A program made the translations under genes and the position numbers. Positions 8,807 through 18,158 of a stretch of 64,000 bases of DNA are shown here, piece by piece. Origin of the DNA: Desulfosporosinus metallidurans (GTDB lineage: Bacteria > Bacillota > Desulfitobacteriia > Desulfitobacteriales > Desulfitobacteriaceae). The stretch covers positions 1 to 64,000 of the forward strand of contig NZ_MLBF01000012.1 in the NCBI RefSeq assembly GCF_001936615.1. Direction: 5' to 3'. The notes below the pieces were generated by a model. The model worked only from the letters and a program-made list of their open reading frames with translations. It had not been told where the DNA came from and made no database searches. Numbering within the stretch: position 1 is the first letter of the stretch; every line of letters begins with the position of its first letter.

Positions 8807-9547
8807 ATGAGTTCGAAAATACTGATTATTGAGGATGAGGAAAAGATTGCCCGATTTGTCGAGCTGGAGCTGGGCTATGAGGGCTATACCACAAAAAAGG
8901 CCTTTGATGGCAGAACAGGGCTTGAACTCGCTGAGACCGGCGAGTTCGACCTCGTTTTACTGGATGTTATGCTGCCTCAGTTGAGCGGCATGGAAGTGCT
9001 GCGCAGGCTTCGCCGAACCTCCTCCGTTCCTATCATCATGCTGACGGCGCGGGACAGCGTGATGGATAAGGTTTCCGGGCTTGACAGCGGGGCGAGCGAC
9101 TATATCACCAAACCCTTTGCCATTGAGGAGCTTCTTGCACGAATCCGCACCGCCCTTAGAAAAACCATGCCGGAGGACGTGGGGGTGTTGTCCGCCTCCG
9201 GTCTGCTGCTAGACACGAGCCGCCGTACAGTTACTATGATGGACACGCCCATTGATCTGACAAAACGCGAATTTGACCTTCTTCACTATCTGCTTAAAAA
9301 TAAGGGATTGGTCATTTCCCGAGAAGCACTGCTCGAAAATGTCAGAAGAGTGGCTTGCGCTCAACGGATGTCGTGTTTCTCTGCAGACGGGAGAACCGAA
9401 AGGGTTTCAAATACCCACACCCCTACAGACCTACCTTTCCAAACAGACTGCGTCCGGTGTCAGGAGTATCGACCTGCCGGATTCGGAAGGCTTGACCGAT
9501 TGGGGACGATTAGTGGGTGTTACCTACAATGTGAACATAGAAGCTAG
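8807..9547 (+). pseudogene. OmpR-family response regulator, C-terminal domain truncated
   Basis: The receiver domain is intact: IEDEEKIARF acidic pocket, phospho-acceptor D in LVLLDVMLPQ, T in MLTARD and K in YITKPF. The winged-helix domain begins normally (LTKREFDLLHYLLKNKGLVI then REALLENV) but breaks at about 9345. The recognition helix and C-terminal hairpin are replaced by about 67 out-of-frame residues read from the kinase gene. The regulator could be phosphorylated but should not bind DNA normally. ATG 8807 is preferred over TTG 8786. Confidence 0.75.
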
Positions 9548-10577
9548 CAGTCGTTCTTATCGTATTTCCATCCGCCCTCAAGAGACCCTTCAGATATTTG
9601 TAGGGATGTTTGCCATAGTCTTGATTCTGGAGCTATTAATGTTGTTGCGCAGCATTTTTTCAGGCGCAAGAATGATCCGCAAGACCCTCCGACCCATTCA
9701 AGAATTGGCTGAGACGGCGCAAAACCTGACTACTGACGGCGTCTTTACACCGGAGCAGCTAGAAGTTCTGGCAGGTAAGTTGGACGACATCAATGCCACA
9801 AGGCTGGATACGAGAATTCCAGTGAGCGATACGCAAAGCGAATTGAAAACCCTCGCCTCTGCCATTAACGGGATGCTGGACCGAATCAATGAATCCTATC
9901 GTTCCCAGGTGCGCTTTGTGTCGGATGCGTCCCACGAGCTAAGGACACCGATTTCCGTCATTCAGGGGTATGCAAATCTGCTGGATCGATGGGGAAAAAA
10001 GGATGAAAAGACGTTGCAGGAATCCATTGATGCCATCAAGGATGAAACAGCGAATATGAAGGGCTTGGTGGAACAGCTTTTGTTTCTGGCACGAGGCGAC
10101 AACAATACCATGGCTCTGCAAATAGAGCGTTTTGAACTGTCCGCCCTTGCCGTAGAAGTGCTACGGGAAACGCAGATGATCGACGGCGGGCACGACTACA
10201 ATTCAAGTGTTACGTCCGTTTTCATTAACGCGGATAAAAGCCTTATCAAACAGGCGATTCGGATACTTATTGACAATGCCATGAAGTACACGCCCTCGGG
10301 TAAACGGATTGCCATTTCTGTTTCCGATGCAGACAGCTATGCACGACTGACCGTACAAGATGAGGGCATTGGTATCGCGCCCGATGCGGTTCCCAAGATT
10401 TTTGATCGGTTCTTCCGCGCCGACGAATCCCGCGCCAGAGCCACGGGCGGAACGGGGCTGGGTTTATCCATTGCCAAGTGGATCACGGAGCGGCATGGCG
10501 GGCACATGGAGGTTTTGAGCAGGCAGGATATCGGCACCAGAATTTCCATTATGCTCCCGATCGCGCCCGAGGGATAA
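9346..10577 (+). pseudogene. Sensor histidine kinase, N-terminal part deleted
   Basis: From about 9346 the frame encodes the end of an extracytoplasmic domain, one transmembrane helix (QIFVGMFAIVLILELLMLL), a HAMP-like linker, and a complete kinase core: H-box SDASHELRTPISVIQGY, N-box LIDNAMKYTPSG, G1 DEGIGIAPD and G2 GGTGLGLSIAKW. The first transmembrane helix, most of the sensor and the start codon are gone. The junction lies in the 3' part of the regulator gene, so one deletion removed the end of one gene and the start of the other. The kinase would need an internal start to be made. Confidence 0.75.
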
Positions 10578-10678
10578 TGGTTATTAAATTTTCTCTATAG
10601 GAAGTGTGAGTCAGCGCGTCCTCCGAAAATCGCCACGTCCTGTCCTTATCGCGAAATAAAATGACATTATCAAATGTT

Positions 10679-10719
10679 GAAAAGGCTGTTGACGATTAAA
10701 CCTCGTTAACGGCCTTTTC
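10679..10719 (+). terminator. Intrinsic terminator after the kinase remnant
   Basis: Stem GAAAAGGCTGTT/AACGGCCTTTTC (one G-T pair) with an 18-base loop and a TTTCTTTCTT tail, 100 bp past the kinase stop. Confidence 0.7.
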
Positions 10720-10780
10720 TTTCTTACGAAAATAGAGCCTCTCCAGCGTTAAACTCTAAAATAGGCAACGGAATAATTGT

Positions 10781-11731
10781 TCAGTTTAGAATAAACACCA
10801 AGACAGTGATAATTCCGATCATCAAAGCAATCGGCTTAAGTGAGTTAATGATACCGGCTTTAAAGTAGTCTAAGGAAACCACTAAACAAAGATGGGCAGG
10901 CGACAACATTGTGCCTACCACTCCCATCACATACCCAATGGTCACCACATTGATATTCCCCGGAGCGATCACATTAACTATCGGAAACGTAATTGCTACG
11001 AAACTCGTCATTTGGCCGGTGAGTATACCCACCGTAAGGGTAATGATGGTGATTAATACCGCAGGCGAAACCCCGGACCGCCTAAGCAGATCCACAATCT
11101 CATTGACGCTCCCGGTCGCGGACAGCACCTGCTGAAAAAAGAAGATAGCTAATAGTCCCAATAATAATTTCGCGTGAAAGGACTTCTTAAGCATCTCACA
11201 GATTTGGCCAGCCCGTAGACGAAAAACAATCACCATCACCCCTACGACCAAGGCCATTGATACTGCTGCGCTGAGATGAAATCCGGTTACAAGAATAAGG
11301 TTTAACACAATAGGACCAATCGCATAAAGGATAGCCTTCACAGCTTGATAAGAATTCTTTGTCGTTTCCACTTGATCGGATTGACCTTGGGTCAGAGTGT
11401 TTTCTCTATTATAGTTCCTACCCGTTAGCAAAACCAGCCAGCCAAGGATAGTGGCGACACATGTGTAAACAGCCAAATGTTCGATTAACACATTTAAACA
11501 AATCGCGGTAATTTCACTGGCAAGCAATAAGGCTGGCACTATTGGATTGGAAAACTCCCAAATGTGGCGAAACCAATAATTGATAGCCGTCTTCGTCTCC
11601 GCATTGAGTTGATACCTTACTTCCTTCTGTAGGCGGGGCCCTGTTTTCAGCTCCCCTGGTGGATAACGCCAGCCGAAACGAAGATGAAGGTTATTAGGAT
11701 AGCAAGGAATCGATTGCACACAAAAATCCAC
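10781..11731 (-). pseudogene. DUF401 family membrane protein, N-terminal part missing
   Basis: The 316-residue frame covers the C-terminal three quarters of a DUF401 protein: TAINYWFRHIWEFSNPIVPA, then about seven hydrophobic segments with VGILTGQMTSFVAITFPIV and SPAHLCLVVSLDYFKA. DUF401 proteins are about 400-430 residues and resemble gluconate/anion transporters. The first helices and the glycine-proline-rich loop before NYWFRHIWE are absent. The frame opens at GTG 11731 behind GGGAGG with a hydrophilic stretch unlike the family N terminus. It could be made as a short protein but is probably not functional. Confidence 0.6.
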
Positions 11732-11997
11732 CTCCCGCTGAATACGTAACTTTTGAGACGGCTGGTACCTATCTGACTTAATATCGTATTTGACCCGATT
11801 TCGTAAATTTTTGTCTTAAACGAACAAAGTATATGATTTAAAATCCCCTTAAAGGCGGTCTCTTATCTCATTTTTGCACCGGTAAATTAAAGGGTTAATT
11901 CTTAATTTAGACATTTTTATAGTTTAATCCCTGAGTCGAAAACTGCTCAATGAGACTGCTCTTCAGTTTTCCACTGCGAAAAATTAAAGATAAAGAA

Positions 11998-12040
11998 ACC
12001 TCCCGTAGCCGTGAATTGTTTCGGCAACGGGAGGTCTTTT
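11998..12040 (+). terminator. Intrinsic terminator, copy A of a repeated element
   Basis: Stem ACCTCCCGT/ACGGGAGGT, then CTTTT. The 36 bases at 11999-12034 match 22013-22048 at 34 positions, loop included. No plus-strand gene ends just upstream; the 11732-11997 stretch shows nothing recognisable. Confidence 0.65.
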
Positions 12041-12054
12041 GGGTTACTCCTATT

Positions 12055-12651
12055 TTATACATCCCTAGATGCTACAATGCTATTTCCTTTCACGTCTTGC
12101 GTATCCTCGAACCCTCTCTCATGGTATATTGGCATTATAAGGTGTACATCCGCTGGAAAATACCGTCCTGGGCATTCCGTGGCAGTTCCAGGCACGTCTC
12201 GATGTAGTTCAATTGACTCAAGACCCAATTTAAAGGCCTCCATAAGTCGAACGACTTTAGTTACCAGACCGCTGAGTTTGGCATCCGGCACTTCTGTCTC
12301 GCTAAAATTCCCCACGAGACAGATCCCGATCCCAATAAAATTTCGATGCCCTACGTTACAATGCGCTCCTGGTCGATATAAGGGCTTTCCCTCTTCGCAG
12401 CGACCATCGGGCATGATCACGAAGTGATACCCAATATCGCTCCAACCCTTGGTTTTATGCCACTCCCGAATCATGGCTGCATCGACTGGTACAGTTTTTC
12501 CAAAGCGTCGAACCTCCGTGGGACTTGCCGTGTGGTGGTTTACGACGCAAAACAGCGGGACAGTACATTGTTTCAAATCAAAAGTCAAGAGCCTTTGTTC
12601 CTCAACTTCAATTCTCGATTTATTCCCTACAACGTATGGAGTTATGTCCAT
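12055..12651 (-). CDS. N-acetylmuramoyl-L-alanine amidase (PGRP/Amidase_2)
   Basis: About 198 residues with a peptidoglycan-recognition/amidase domain: VVNHHTASPTEV (first zinc His), IREWHKTKGWSDIGYHFVI, DGRCEEGKPLYRPGAHCNVG, IGICLVGNF and ELHRDVPGTATECPG (last zinc ligands). It hydrolyses the bond between N-acetylmuramate and L-alanine and resembles phage or sporulation lytic enzymes. No signal peptide is seen. ATG 12651 has ATGGAGG eight bases upstream; the longer frame to 12705 lacks such a site. The segment encoding DLKQCTVPLF overlaps a dispersed DNA repeat. Confidence 0.82.
   Translation of the reverse strand: MDITPYVVGNKSRIEVEEQRLLTFDLKQCTVPLFCVVNHHTASPTEVRRFGKTVPVDAAMIREWHKTKGWSDIGYHFVIMPDGRCEEGKPLYRPGAHCNVGHRNFIGIGICLVGNFSETEVPDAKLSGLVTKVVRLMEAFKLGLESIELHRDVPGTATECPGRYFPADVHLIMPIYHERGFEDTQDVKGNSIVASRDV
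12558..12590. repeat. Dispersed repeat, copy 1
   Basis: CAGCGGGACAGTACATTGTT followed by TCAAAT matches the element at 31443-31472 with few differences. It lies within the amidase gene. Confidence 0.5.
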
Positions 12652-12727
12652 AGCCTGTGCCTCCATTACAATATTTCCTATATATACCATACATAAGTAA
12701 GACAAACGAACAATAGGCGCATAAAGT

Positions 12728-12817
12728 TAAATCTTCTATGATCGCCTGTTTTCCACTTTGTCCGATGATTTGGTGTATTTTATCACGAATAAGTTTATTG
12801 TAGACTTTTACACTCAT
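12728..12817 (-). pseudogene. MazG-like nucleotide pyrophosphohydrolase stub
   Basis: After ATG 12817 the frame reads KVYNKLIRDKIHQIIGQSGK, the N terminus of small phosphoribosyl-ATP pyrophosphohydrolase/MazG-like proteins (usually about 100 residues). Homology stops after about 30 residues and the frame runs into unrelated sequence overlapping the amidase start. The metal-binding helices are missing. The 12857-13070 stretch upstream shows nothing recognisable. Confidence 0.55.
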
Positions 12818-13070
12818 TGTTTTCACACGATCCTTTATTGAAAAAATGGAGCACATTCTTGACTATATCCATAAATTCTGCATTTTTCTGTTAAGTCCTG
12901 CCAATAACTGTTTCCTTTTGCATTATTAATAAAACATTTTGGCACTGGTACTTCGGAAGTTCTACATGACAGTATCTATTACCCAAGTCGCAGTCTGTGT
13001 TGCGTGGATCATAACACTAATCGCGAACATTTTTTTGCAAGTTCGAAAACGTATCCTTTAGCTGAAATAT

Positions 13071-13112
13071 CAAACACTCCAAGCCTAGGCAAATATGGGC
13101 TTGGAGTGTTTG
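13071..13112. terminator. Hairpin upstream of the corrinoid operon end
   Basis: A perfect 15-bp stem (CAAACACTCCAAGCC with 13098-13112) and a 12-base loop; no clear T-run on either side. Confidence 0.5.
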
Positions 13113-13126
13113 AGGCTATAAAAAAA

Positions 13127-13143
13127 AGCCCCTATAAGGGGCT
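13127..13143 (-). terminator. Terminator of the corrinoid operon
   Basis: Stem AGCCCCT/AGGGGCT with a 3-base loop; on the minus strand it is followed by TTTTTT, 33 bp after the corrinoid-protein stop. Confidence 0.85.
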
Positions 13144-13175
13144 GTGAACTCGTAATAACTTGCTTCTTAGAACCA

Positions 13176-13808
13176 TCAAGACAATACAGCTTTGACTAGC
13201 TCGACTGCTGAGCCAGCATCGGCAGCATAACCATCAGCGCCGATTTCATCAGCAAACCGTTGGCTGATAGGCGCTCCACCGACCAGAATCTTAATTTGGT
13301 CCCGTAAGCCCGATTCTCCTAATACTTTGACCGTTTCTTTCATGAAAGGCATAGTGGTGGTCAACAAGGCAGATAAACCAACGACTTGTGGCTGATGCTC
13401 TTTAACTGCTGCCAGAAATTTATCTGGAGTGACATCCACTCCTAGATCGATCACTTCGTAACCGCCACCTTGGAGCATCATACCAAGCAGGTTTTTGCCT
13501 ATATCATGCAAATCCCCTTTAACTGTGCCTATGATTATTTTACCTAGATACTTTCTCTCTCCGGCCAGCATTAATGGCTCCAGTACTTTTAGCCCGGCCT
13601 TCATGGCCCGCGCTGCGATCAGCATCTCTGGTACAAAGATTTCGTTGTTCTTAAATTTCTCCCCGATGATACTCATTGCTGAAATAAAGCCTTCATTAAT
13701 AATGTCATCTAGGGACATTACCTCATCTAGGGCTTGTTGGGTTAGCTGCGCAACTTCTGGGGCTCGCCCGTCTATCGTTGCTTGTTGAATTTCATTTAAA
13801 AGTTTCAA
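13176..13808 (-). CDS. Corrinoid (B12-binding) methyltransferase protein
   Basis: A 210-residue corrinoid shuttle of the MtaC/MtbC/OdmA type. A helical cap (residues 1-85) is followed by a Rossmann B12 domain with the cobalt-ligand signature D99-L-H101-D-I-G104, then GYEVIDLGVDV, a GLSALLTTTM segment and VGGAPISQRFADEIGADGYA. His101 would coordinate cobalt while the methyl group passes from the substrate methyltransferase to the second methyltransferase. TTG 13808 follows GGGGGAAATACC. It is the last gene of the operon, 23 bp after the methyl-THF methyltransferase. Confidence 0.92.
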   Translation of the reverse strand: MKLLNEIQQATIDGRAPEVAQLTQQALDEVMSLDDIINEGFISAMSIIGEKFKNNEIFVPEMLIAARAMKAGLKVLEPLMLAGERKYLGKIIIGTVKGDLHDIGKNLLGMMLQGGGYEVIDLGVDVTPDKFLAAVKEHQPQVVGLSALLTTTMPFMKETVKVLGESGLRDQIKILVGGAPISQRFADEIGADGYAADAGSAVELVKAVLS

Positions 13809-13831
13809 GGTATTTCCCCCTTACACAAATC

Positions 13832-14626
13832 TTAATCAAGCCTCTGTTCACGAAAAGCATTGATATACCCCATGCAGAATTCGTCTTTACCTACTAATGC
13901 AGCCGAGGCATAAATAGCCTTCATCATGTCCCTGTCTAAGGGGTCGCAAATCACGCCATCCAAGCCCATCGTGACACACATTGCCAAAAAAGTCCGATTC
14001 AACAGACGTCGGATTGGTAAACCGTAAGAAATATTGGACAACCCACAAATTACGTGCACATCCGGGTACTCGGCCTTAATCACGCTGATAGTGCCCAGCA
14101 CAGCCGCACCTTGATTAGAATCACTACCAATAGGCTGGACCAGTGGATCAATATAAATATCTGATAGGTCTATCCCATCTGCATTTAAGCGTTGAATCAA
14201 CTTCCTTGCCACGTTCAGTCTTCCCATAGCATCTGTTGGCATGCCGTTATTGTCCATCGTCAGAGCAACTACGGCTGCTTGATATTCTTTCGCCAGCGGG
14301 ATTATCGCTCGATAGCGCTCTTCTTCCCCACTGATCGAATTTATTAGGGCTTTACCTTTATGAACTTTGAGGGCCGCACTCAAAGCCAACGGGTTGGGGC
14401 TATCCAAACAAAGTGGCACATTCGCTTCCGCCTGCGCTACTTGGGTGAGCCATGCCAATGCCTCTGGCTCACCCTCCAGGAGGGTGCCGGCATTGACATC
14501 GATCATGCCGGCACCTGCTGCCACCTGTAGGACAACTTCATTATTAATAAATTCTAGATCTCTGCTCCTTACCGCTGGCTCGATGCCCTTGCGGCTGGTA
14601 TTAATTCGTTCTCCTACAATCAACAT
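13832..14626 (-). CDS. Methyltetrahydrofolate:corrinoid methyltransferase (pterin-binding)
   Basis: A 264-residue pterin-binding TIM barrel, the size of AcsE/MtvA-type enzymes. Visible are the N-terminal LIVGERINTSRKGI, AGMIDVNAGT, VPLCLDSPNP, KALINSISGE, VVALTMDNNGMP, and ICGLSNISYGLP (substrate-binding Asn). It would move the methyl group between the corrinoid protein and tetrahydrofolate, feeding the methyl branch of the Wood-Ljungdahl pathway. GGAGG precedes ATG 14626. Its place next to the corrinoid protein identifies it as the methyltransferase II component. Confidence 0.9.
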   Translation of the reverse strand: MLIVGERINTSRKGIEPAVRSRDLEFINNEVVLQVAAGAGMIDVNAGTLLEGEPEALAWLTQVAQAEANVPLCLDSPNPLALSAALKVHKGKALINSISGEEERYRAIIPLAKEYQAAVVALTMDNNGMPTDAMGRLNVARKLIQRLNADGIDLSDIYIDPLVQPIGSDSNQGAAVLGTISVIKAEYPDVHVICGLSNISYGLPIRRLLNRTFLAMCVTMGLDGVICDPLDRDMMKAIYASAALVGKDEFCMGYINAFREQRLD

Positions 14627-14705
14627 ATTCTTAAATCCTCCACGTCAAATCAATCCCGTATTGTCAAGACATCGCCCCTGACTGTTACTCGGCAGGTAAA
14701 AAAAA

Positions 14706-16052
14706 CTAAGCATCTATGGACACTATTGTTTCCCGGTATTTCTTGTCCTTCACAAGGGATGCGGCAATTAAGCCAACGAGACAACAACCAGCAACAAAGA
14801 TCCAGGAGTAAGTGTAATTAGTGCCAGAAGAGGTCTTGATAATCAAACGGCTCATGATCAAAGGAGCGAAAGCGCCGCCGATATAAGCCAACATATTAAC
14901 AAAGCCCATCGCTTTACCGTAAACTTCTGGCGAAAACACATCAGCAGGCCAGGATAAGAATGGGCCCCAGGCCATGTTGGCAAAGAAGCCTGCCAACGCG
15001 AGCACAATCAATAATACGCCATGGCTGACACCAGCCGGGAGCATAGCCAAGGTAATAATCATTGGAAAAGTGCCAAGGAAGGAGACCATAATCATTGGTT
15101 TGCGGCGGGAGCCTAGGTGCTTATCGCTGATCCGCGAACTGAGATAGGCGCCTAATACTCCAGCGATGAAGTAAACAGAAGCCCACATACCCATTTTTGT
15201 AATCGAAAACTTAAAGACATCGGCTAGATAAGTGGGAGACCAGGCGATCACGCCCCAGAATGTCATCTGACAGGCGACGTCTACCAATGCAATCGCCCAA
15301 AATCCAGGATAACTCAAGATCTCCTTCATAGGAATATTGACTTTTTGCTGGAGTTGCTCCCTTACGTTTCCTTTCTTCAAATCAGCTAACGTGATTGTGC
15401 CACTGGCCAGCTCATCTTCGTAACTTTCCTCAAGTTCAAGCTGTGAAATACCTTTTAGCTGTTCCGGACGGTCTTTGATAAACACCAAGACCAAAATGAG
15501 GGGGATTAAACCAAGTACCGCAGCAACGATGAAGACTGGACGCCAGTCGCCAAAAAACGCTGCCAACTGGGTTGCTAATATCGAAGCCCAGGCCGGGGTT
15601 AAAATCCATGCCCAAGCCAAACTACTTTGCGCTTGCGCTCTCTGCCGGGAAGGGAACCAGCGAGCAAGAAGCCGGGCACTAGGAACAAACTCAGTCCCAA
15701 CCATAATTCCAAAAATAGCCATCCGGATATACCATTGCATTGGAGTTCTCATGTCAGCCATATAAGCAGTTAAAATACTCCAAGAAACTAATGAGAAGAC
15801 TAGGACCTTCTTTGAACCGAACTTATCGCAAAGCCACCCAGAAATAAATTGCGACGGCCCGTAAAATATCATCATTAGAAATATTCCGTTACCAATGTCG
15901 CCATAAGAAAGTCCGACGCTCTTCATGATCAATGGTGTCAATACCGTTGTCTTAATTCGGTCTAGATATTGAATTGAGTAACCAAAAAAAAGGAGCGCTG
16001 CTACAAAATACCGATAACGCCACCAACTACTGGGCTTTTCAGTATTAGTCAT
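14706..16052 (-). CDS. MFS transporter, anion:cation symporter (sugar-acid) type
   Basis: A 448-residue major facilitator protein with 12 predicted helices. The first-half signature QYLDRIKTTVLTPLIM, then GWLCDKFGSKKVLVFS, and EFVPSARLLARWFP match the ACS family (ExuT/GudP/DgoT), which imports hexuronates, glucarate, galactonate and similar carboxylates with H+. GGGAGG precedes ATG 16052. Lying between the UroD-like methyltransferases and the pterin methyltransferase, it is the likely importer of the operon's methylated acid substrate; the exact substrate is unknown. Confidence 0.88.
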   Translation of the reverse strand: MTNTEKPSSWWRYRYFVAALLFFGYSIQYLDRIKTTVLTPLIMKSVGLSYGDIGNGIFLMMIFYGPSQFISGWLCDKFGSKKVLVFSLVSWSILTAYMADMRTPMQWYIRMAIFGIMVGTEFVPSARLLARWFPSRQRAQAQSSLAWAWILTPAWASILATQLAAFFGDWRPVFIVAAVLGLIPLILVLVFIKDRPEQLKGISQLELEESYEDELASGTITLADLKKGNVREQLQQKVNIPMKEILSYPGFWAIALVDVACQMTFWGVIAWSPTYLADVFKFSITKMGMWASVYFIAGVLGAYLSSRISDKHLGSRRKPMIMVSFLGTFPMIITLAMLPAGVSHGVLLIVLALAGFFANMAWGPFLSWPADVFSPEVYGKAMGFVNMLAYIGGAFAPLIMSRLIIKTSSGTNYTYSWIFVAGCCLVGLIAASLVKDKKYRETIVSIDA

Positions 16053-16065
16053 AATTCATACCTCC

Positions 16066-17097
16066 CTAATTTCTTGCCGAAAATTCTTTTGCGGCCTGAG
16101 CGATTGCCAATAGGTTTTCCAAGGGAGTAGTTAACGGGATAGCGCATTCTGGAGCGACTATTTCGACGCCGGCTTCCAAGGCATACAACGTCTGCGCCCG
16201 TACATCGTCCGGACTGCCACACATCAAGATTTCGGCATTATTGATGTTGCCGATCAGAGACATTTCTTTCCCCACAGTTTGCTTGGCTGTGCGCGCATCA
16301 ACCTTCGAATCAAAATGGAAGGCATCGAAAGCAGCTTCGACGAAATAGGAAAGGAACTTTGTCGTATTGCCACAAATGTGCAAAATAATCGGCGCCCCTA
16401 ACTCTTTTGTTACTTGCTTGTGAATTGGCAAAAGAAAATCACGGTAAGTTTGAGGGCTGACTAAGTCGCCTGTGGCATGGTCACCCCACAGGATAACGTC
16501 AGCGCCAGCTTTTATTTGGGCTTTGCCGGAAATCATGGAAGCTTCTAGTAAAACCTCGAGGTATTTCTTAACTTTGTTCGGATCAAGGAGCGTATCCATC
16601 AAGAATTCTTGAGTTCCAGCCAGGTGGTAGGCCAAAGACCATGGGCCATATACCTTCCCGATAATCGCCACCCTGTCACCATACTCGCGCCGTAAGATGC
16701 GAATGGCCTCCAGCACAGTATTCATGGATGGATGCTCAAGAAAATCCTTCGGGATAGAAATTTGAGATGGGTCAGTGATCGGGTGGTCCGTGTTAACCGG
16801 CCAACTCAGTTGCTCTCCCCAATCCACGGGCACTCCTAGGGCTGCGGATTCCGTTTGCGCCCCAAACACGGGCATAATCGTGTCATAACCCAACACCTCA
16901 TAACTAGTAGCCGCCAACCGGGCCATTTTCTCTGAATTAAGGTGGACTTCCGGGAAAAAGGCTCCGGACATTTTCATCAGTTCTAACGTTACTACCGAAG
17001 TTGGGTTGGCTACCGGTATCCGATCCACCCGACCACCGAAGAGAGCTGATAAAAAACGTCGTTTCGAAGTCATCCATTCATCATGCCGTCCGACCAC
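16066..17097 (-). CDS. UroD-fold methyltransferase with complete zinc ligands (MtaA/CmuA-like)
   Basis: A 343-residue protein of the uroporphyrinogen decarboxylase superfamily. Like zinc methyltransferases MtaA, MtbA and CmuA, it carries a His-x-Cys...Cys set: H240 and C242 in ILHICGNT and C318 in APECAIPLTTP. Other conserved parts are RFLSALFGGRVDRIPV and GADVILWGDHATGDLVSP. Zinc activates the acceptor or donor atom for transfer to or from methyl-corrinoid. GTG 17097 has AGGGGGTGA eight bases upstream. It follows its paralogue by 11 bp. Which of the two acts on the growth substrate cannot be told from sequence. Confidence 0.87.
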   Translation of the reverse strand: MVGRHDEWMTSKRRFLSALFGGRVDRIPVANPTSVVTLELMKMSGAFFPEVHLNSEKMARLAATSYEVLGYDTIMPVFGAQTESAALGVPVDWGEQLSWPVNTDHPITDPSQISIPKDFLEHPSMNTVLEAIRILRREYGDRVAIIGKVYGPWSLAYHLAGTQEFLMDTLLDPNKVKKYLEVLLEASMISGKAQIKAGADVILWGDHATGDLVSPQTYRDFLLPIHKQVTKELGAPIILHICGNTTKFLSYFVEAAFDAFHFDSKVDARTAKQTVGKEMSLIGNINNAEILMCGSPDDVRAQTLYALEAGVEIVAPECAIPLTTPLENLLAIAQAAKEFSARN

Positions 17098-17108
17098 AAT
17101 GTCACCCC

Positions 17109-18158
17109 CTAAAAAATTGTCTGATTAGCTGTTTCAATCACTAAACGCATTCGTTCACTCGTAGTTTCCGGAGCCATTCCACCTCCTGTCGAAAATAAAT
17201 AGCGTCCGCCCGGGCCAGCCTGTTTAATTTTTTCCTGGCATTTGGCCACAACCTCCTGATCGGAGCCTTCCAACATTTCATTAACTGGGTGAAGGTTGCC
17301 CATCACACACTTGTCCAGACTGTCCCTTGTCTCTGCCAGGTTATGCTTAGGCCCAATATGGACCACGTTGGCATTAATTTCTTTAATCGTTCCCAACAAG
17401 TGAGGATAATTGTTTTCGTTATGGTAAACCCGAATCTCCGCCTCCTTCACATGCTCGAAGAGTTCTTTTAGGTATGGATGCACGAACTCTCTGTACATCT
17501 TTTCGGAAACCATCCCCGGGAAATGGTCCCAGATAATCGCCCTCTTTAGCGGACCAACGATCTCCAATTGGGCGTCAATATATTCTTTTAAGAAGTCTGT
17601 GACCTTGCGAGCCAAGACATGCACTAATTCGGGTGTATCTACCATACCAAAGCTATATTTGTCATATCCTAACAGTAGAGCGGTAACTTCACCGGGACCA
17701 CCGCAAAAAACGTGGCCATCCAGATAGCCTTGTTTTTCGGTCCAGTGTTTCGGCAAATTTGTCTTGAAATATTTCAGATAACTTAACACTTCCGAGGTAT
17801 AGGGCGCCTTACGCGGGTCGGGGGTTTGAAAAGTCGCCGCCTGGCTCAGATCCTCCAAAGCCGATTTGCGGATGTGCGGCGGGCTGTAATCCAAAAATTC
17901 AACCTGACAACCCATAGCTCCCAATTCCGGCACAAGCCCAAAGTCCGGGAAAATACCGGGTACTGTAAACGTATCCGGAAATTGCTCATGAAACAGCATT
18001 TGCGCTTTTAGCATTTTTTCCGGGTCCGCATAATACTGGTCATCCGGTATACCCGCAAAGGGTGCGTAAGTCTGACCAATAGTCCACAAACAAACCGGTA
18101 CTCGCTCTGGAATAACCTTGCCATTGATGACATCTAAGATTTCATGATAGTCGTTCAC
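17109..18158 (-). CDS. UroD-fold methyltransferase lacking the Cys zinc ligands
   Basis: A 349-residue UroD-superfamily protein starting MNDYHEILDVINGKVIPERV from GTG 18158; its AGGAAGGGG site lies inside the glycerate kinase gene, which overlaps it by 17 bp. It has RAIIWDHFPGMVSEKMYREF and LHPVNEMLEG. At the position of HxCG it reads VYHNENNYPHLL, and no C-terminal Cys-x-Ile motif follows. It therefore differs from the neighbouring zinc enzyme and resembles the O-demethylase methyltransferase I branch. I infer the substrate-specific methyltransferase that demethylates the imported acid; this is not proven. Confidence 0.82.
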   Translation of the reverse strand: MNDYHEILDVINGKVIPERVPVCLWTIGQTYAPFAGIPDDQYYADPEKMLKAQMLFHEQFPDTFTVPGIFPDFGLVPELGAMGCQVEFLDYSPPHIRKSALEDLSQAATFQTPDPRKAPYTSEVLSYLKYFKTNLPKHWTEKQGYLDGHVFCGGPGEVTALLLGYDKYSFGMVDTPELVHVLARKVTDFLKEYIDAQLEIVGPLKRAIIWDHFPGMVSEKMYREFVHPYLKELFEHVKEAEIRVYHNENNYPHLLGTIKEINANVVHIGPKHNLAETRDSLDKCVMGNLHPVNEMLEGSDQEVVAKCQEKIKQAGPGGRYLFSTGGGMAPETTSERMRLVIETANQTIF

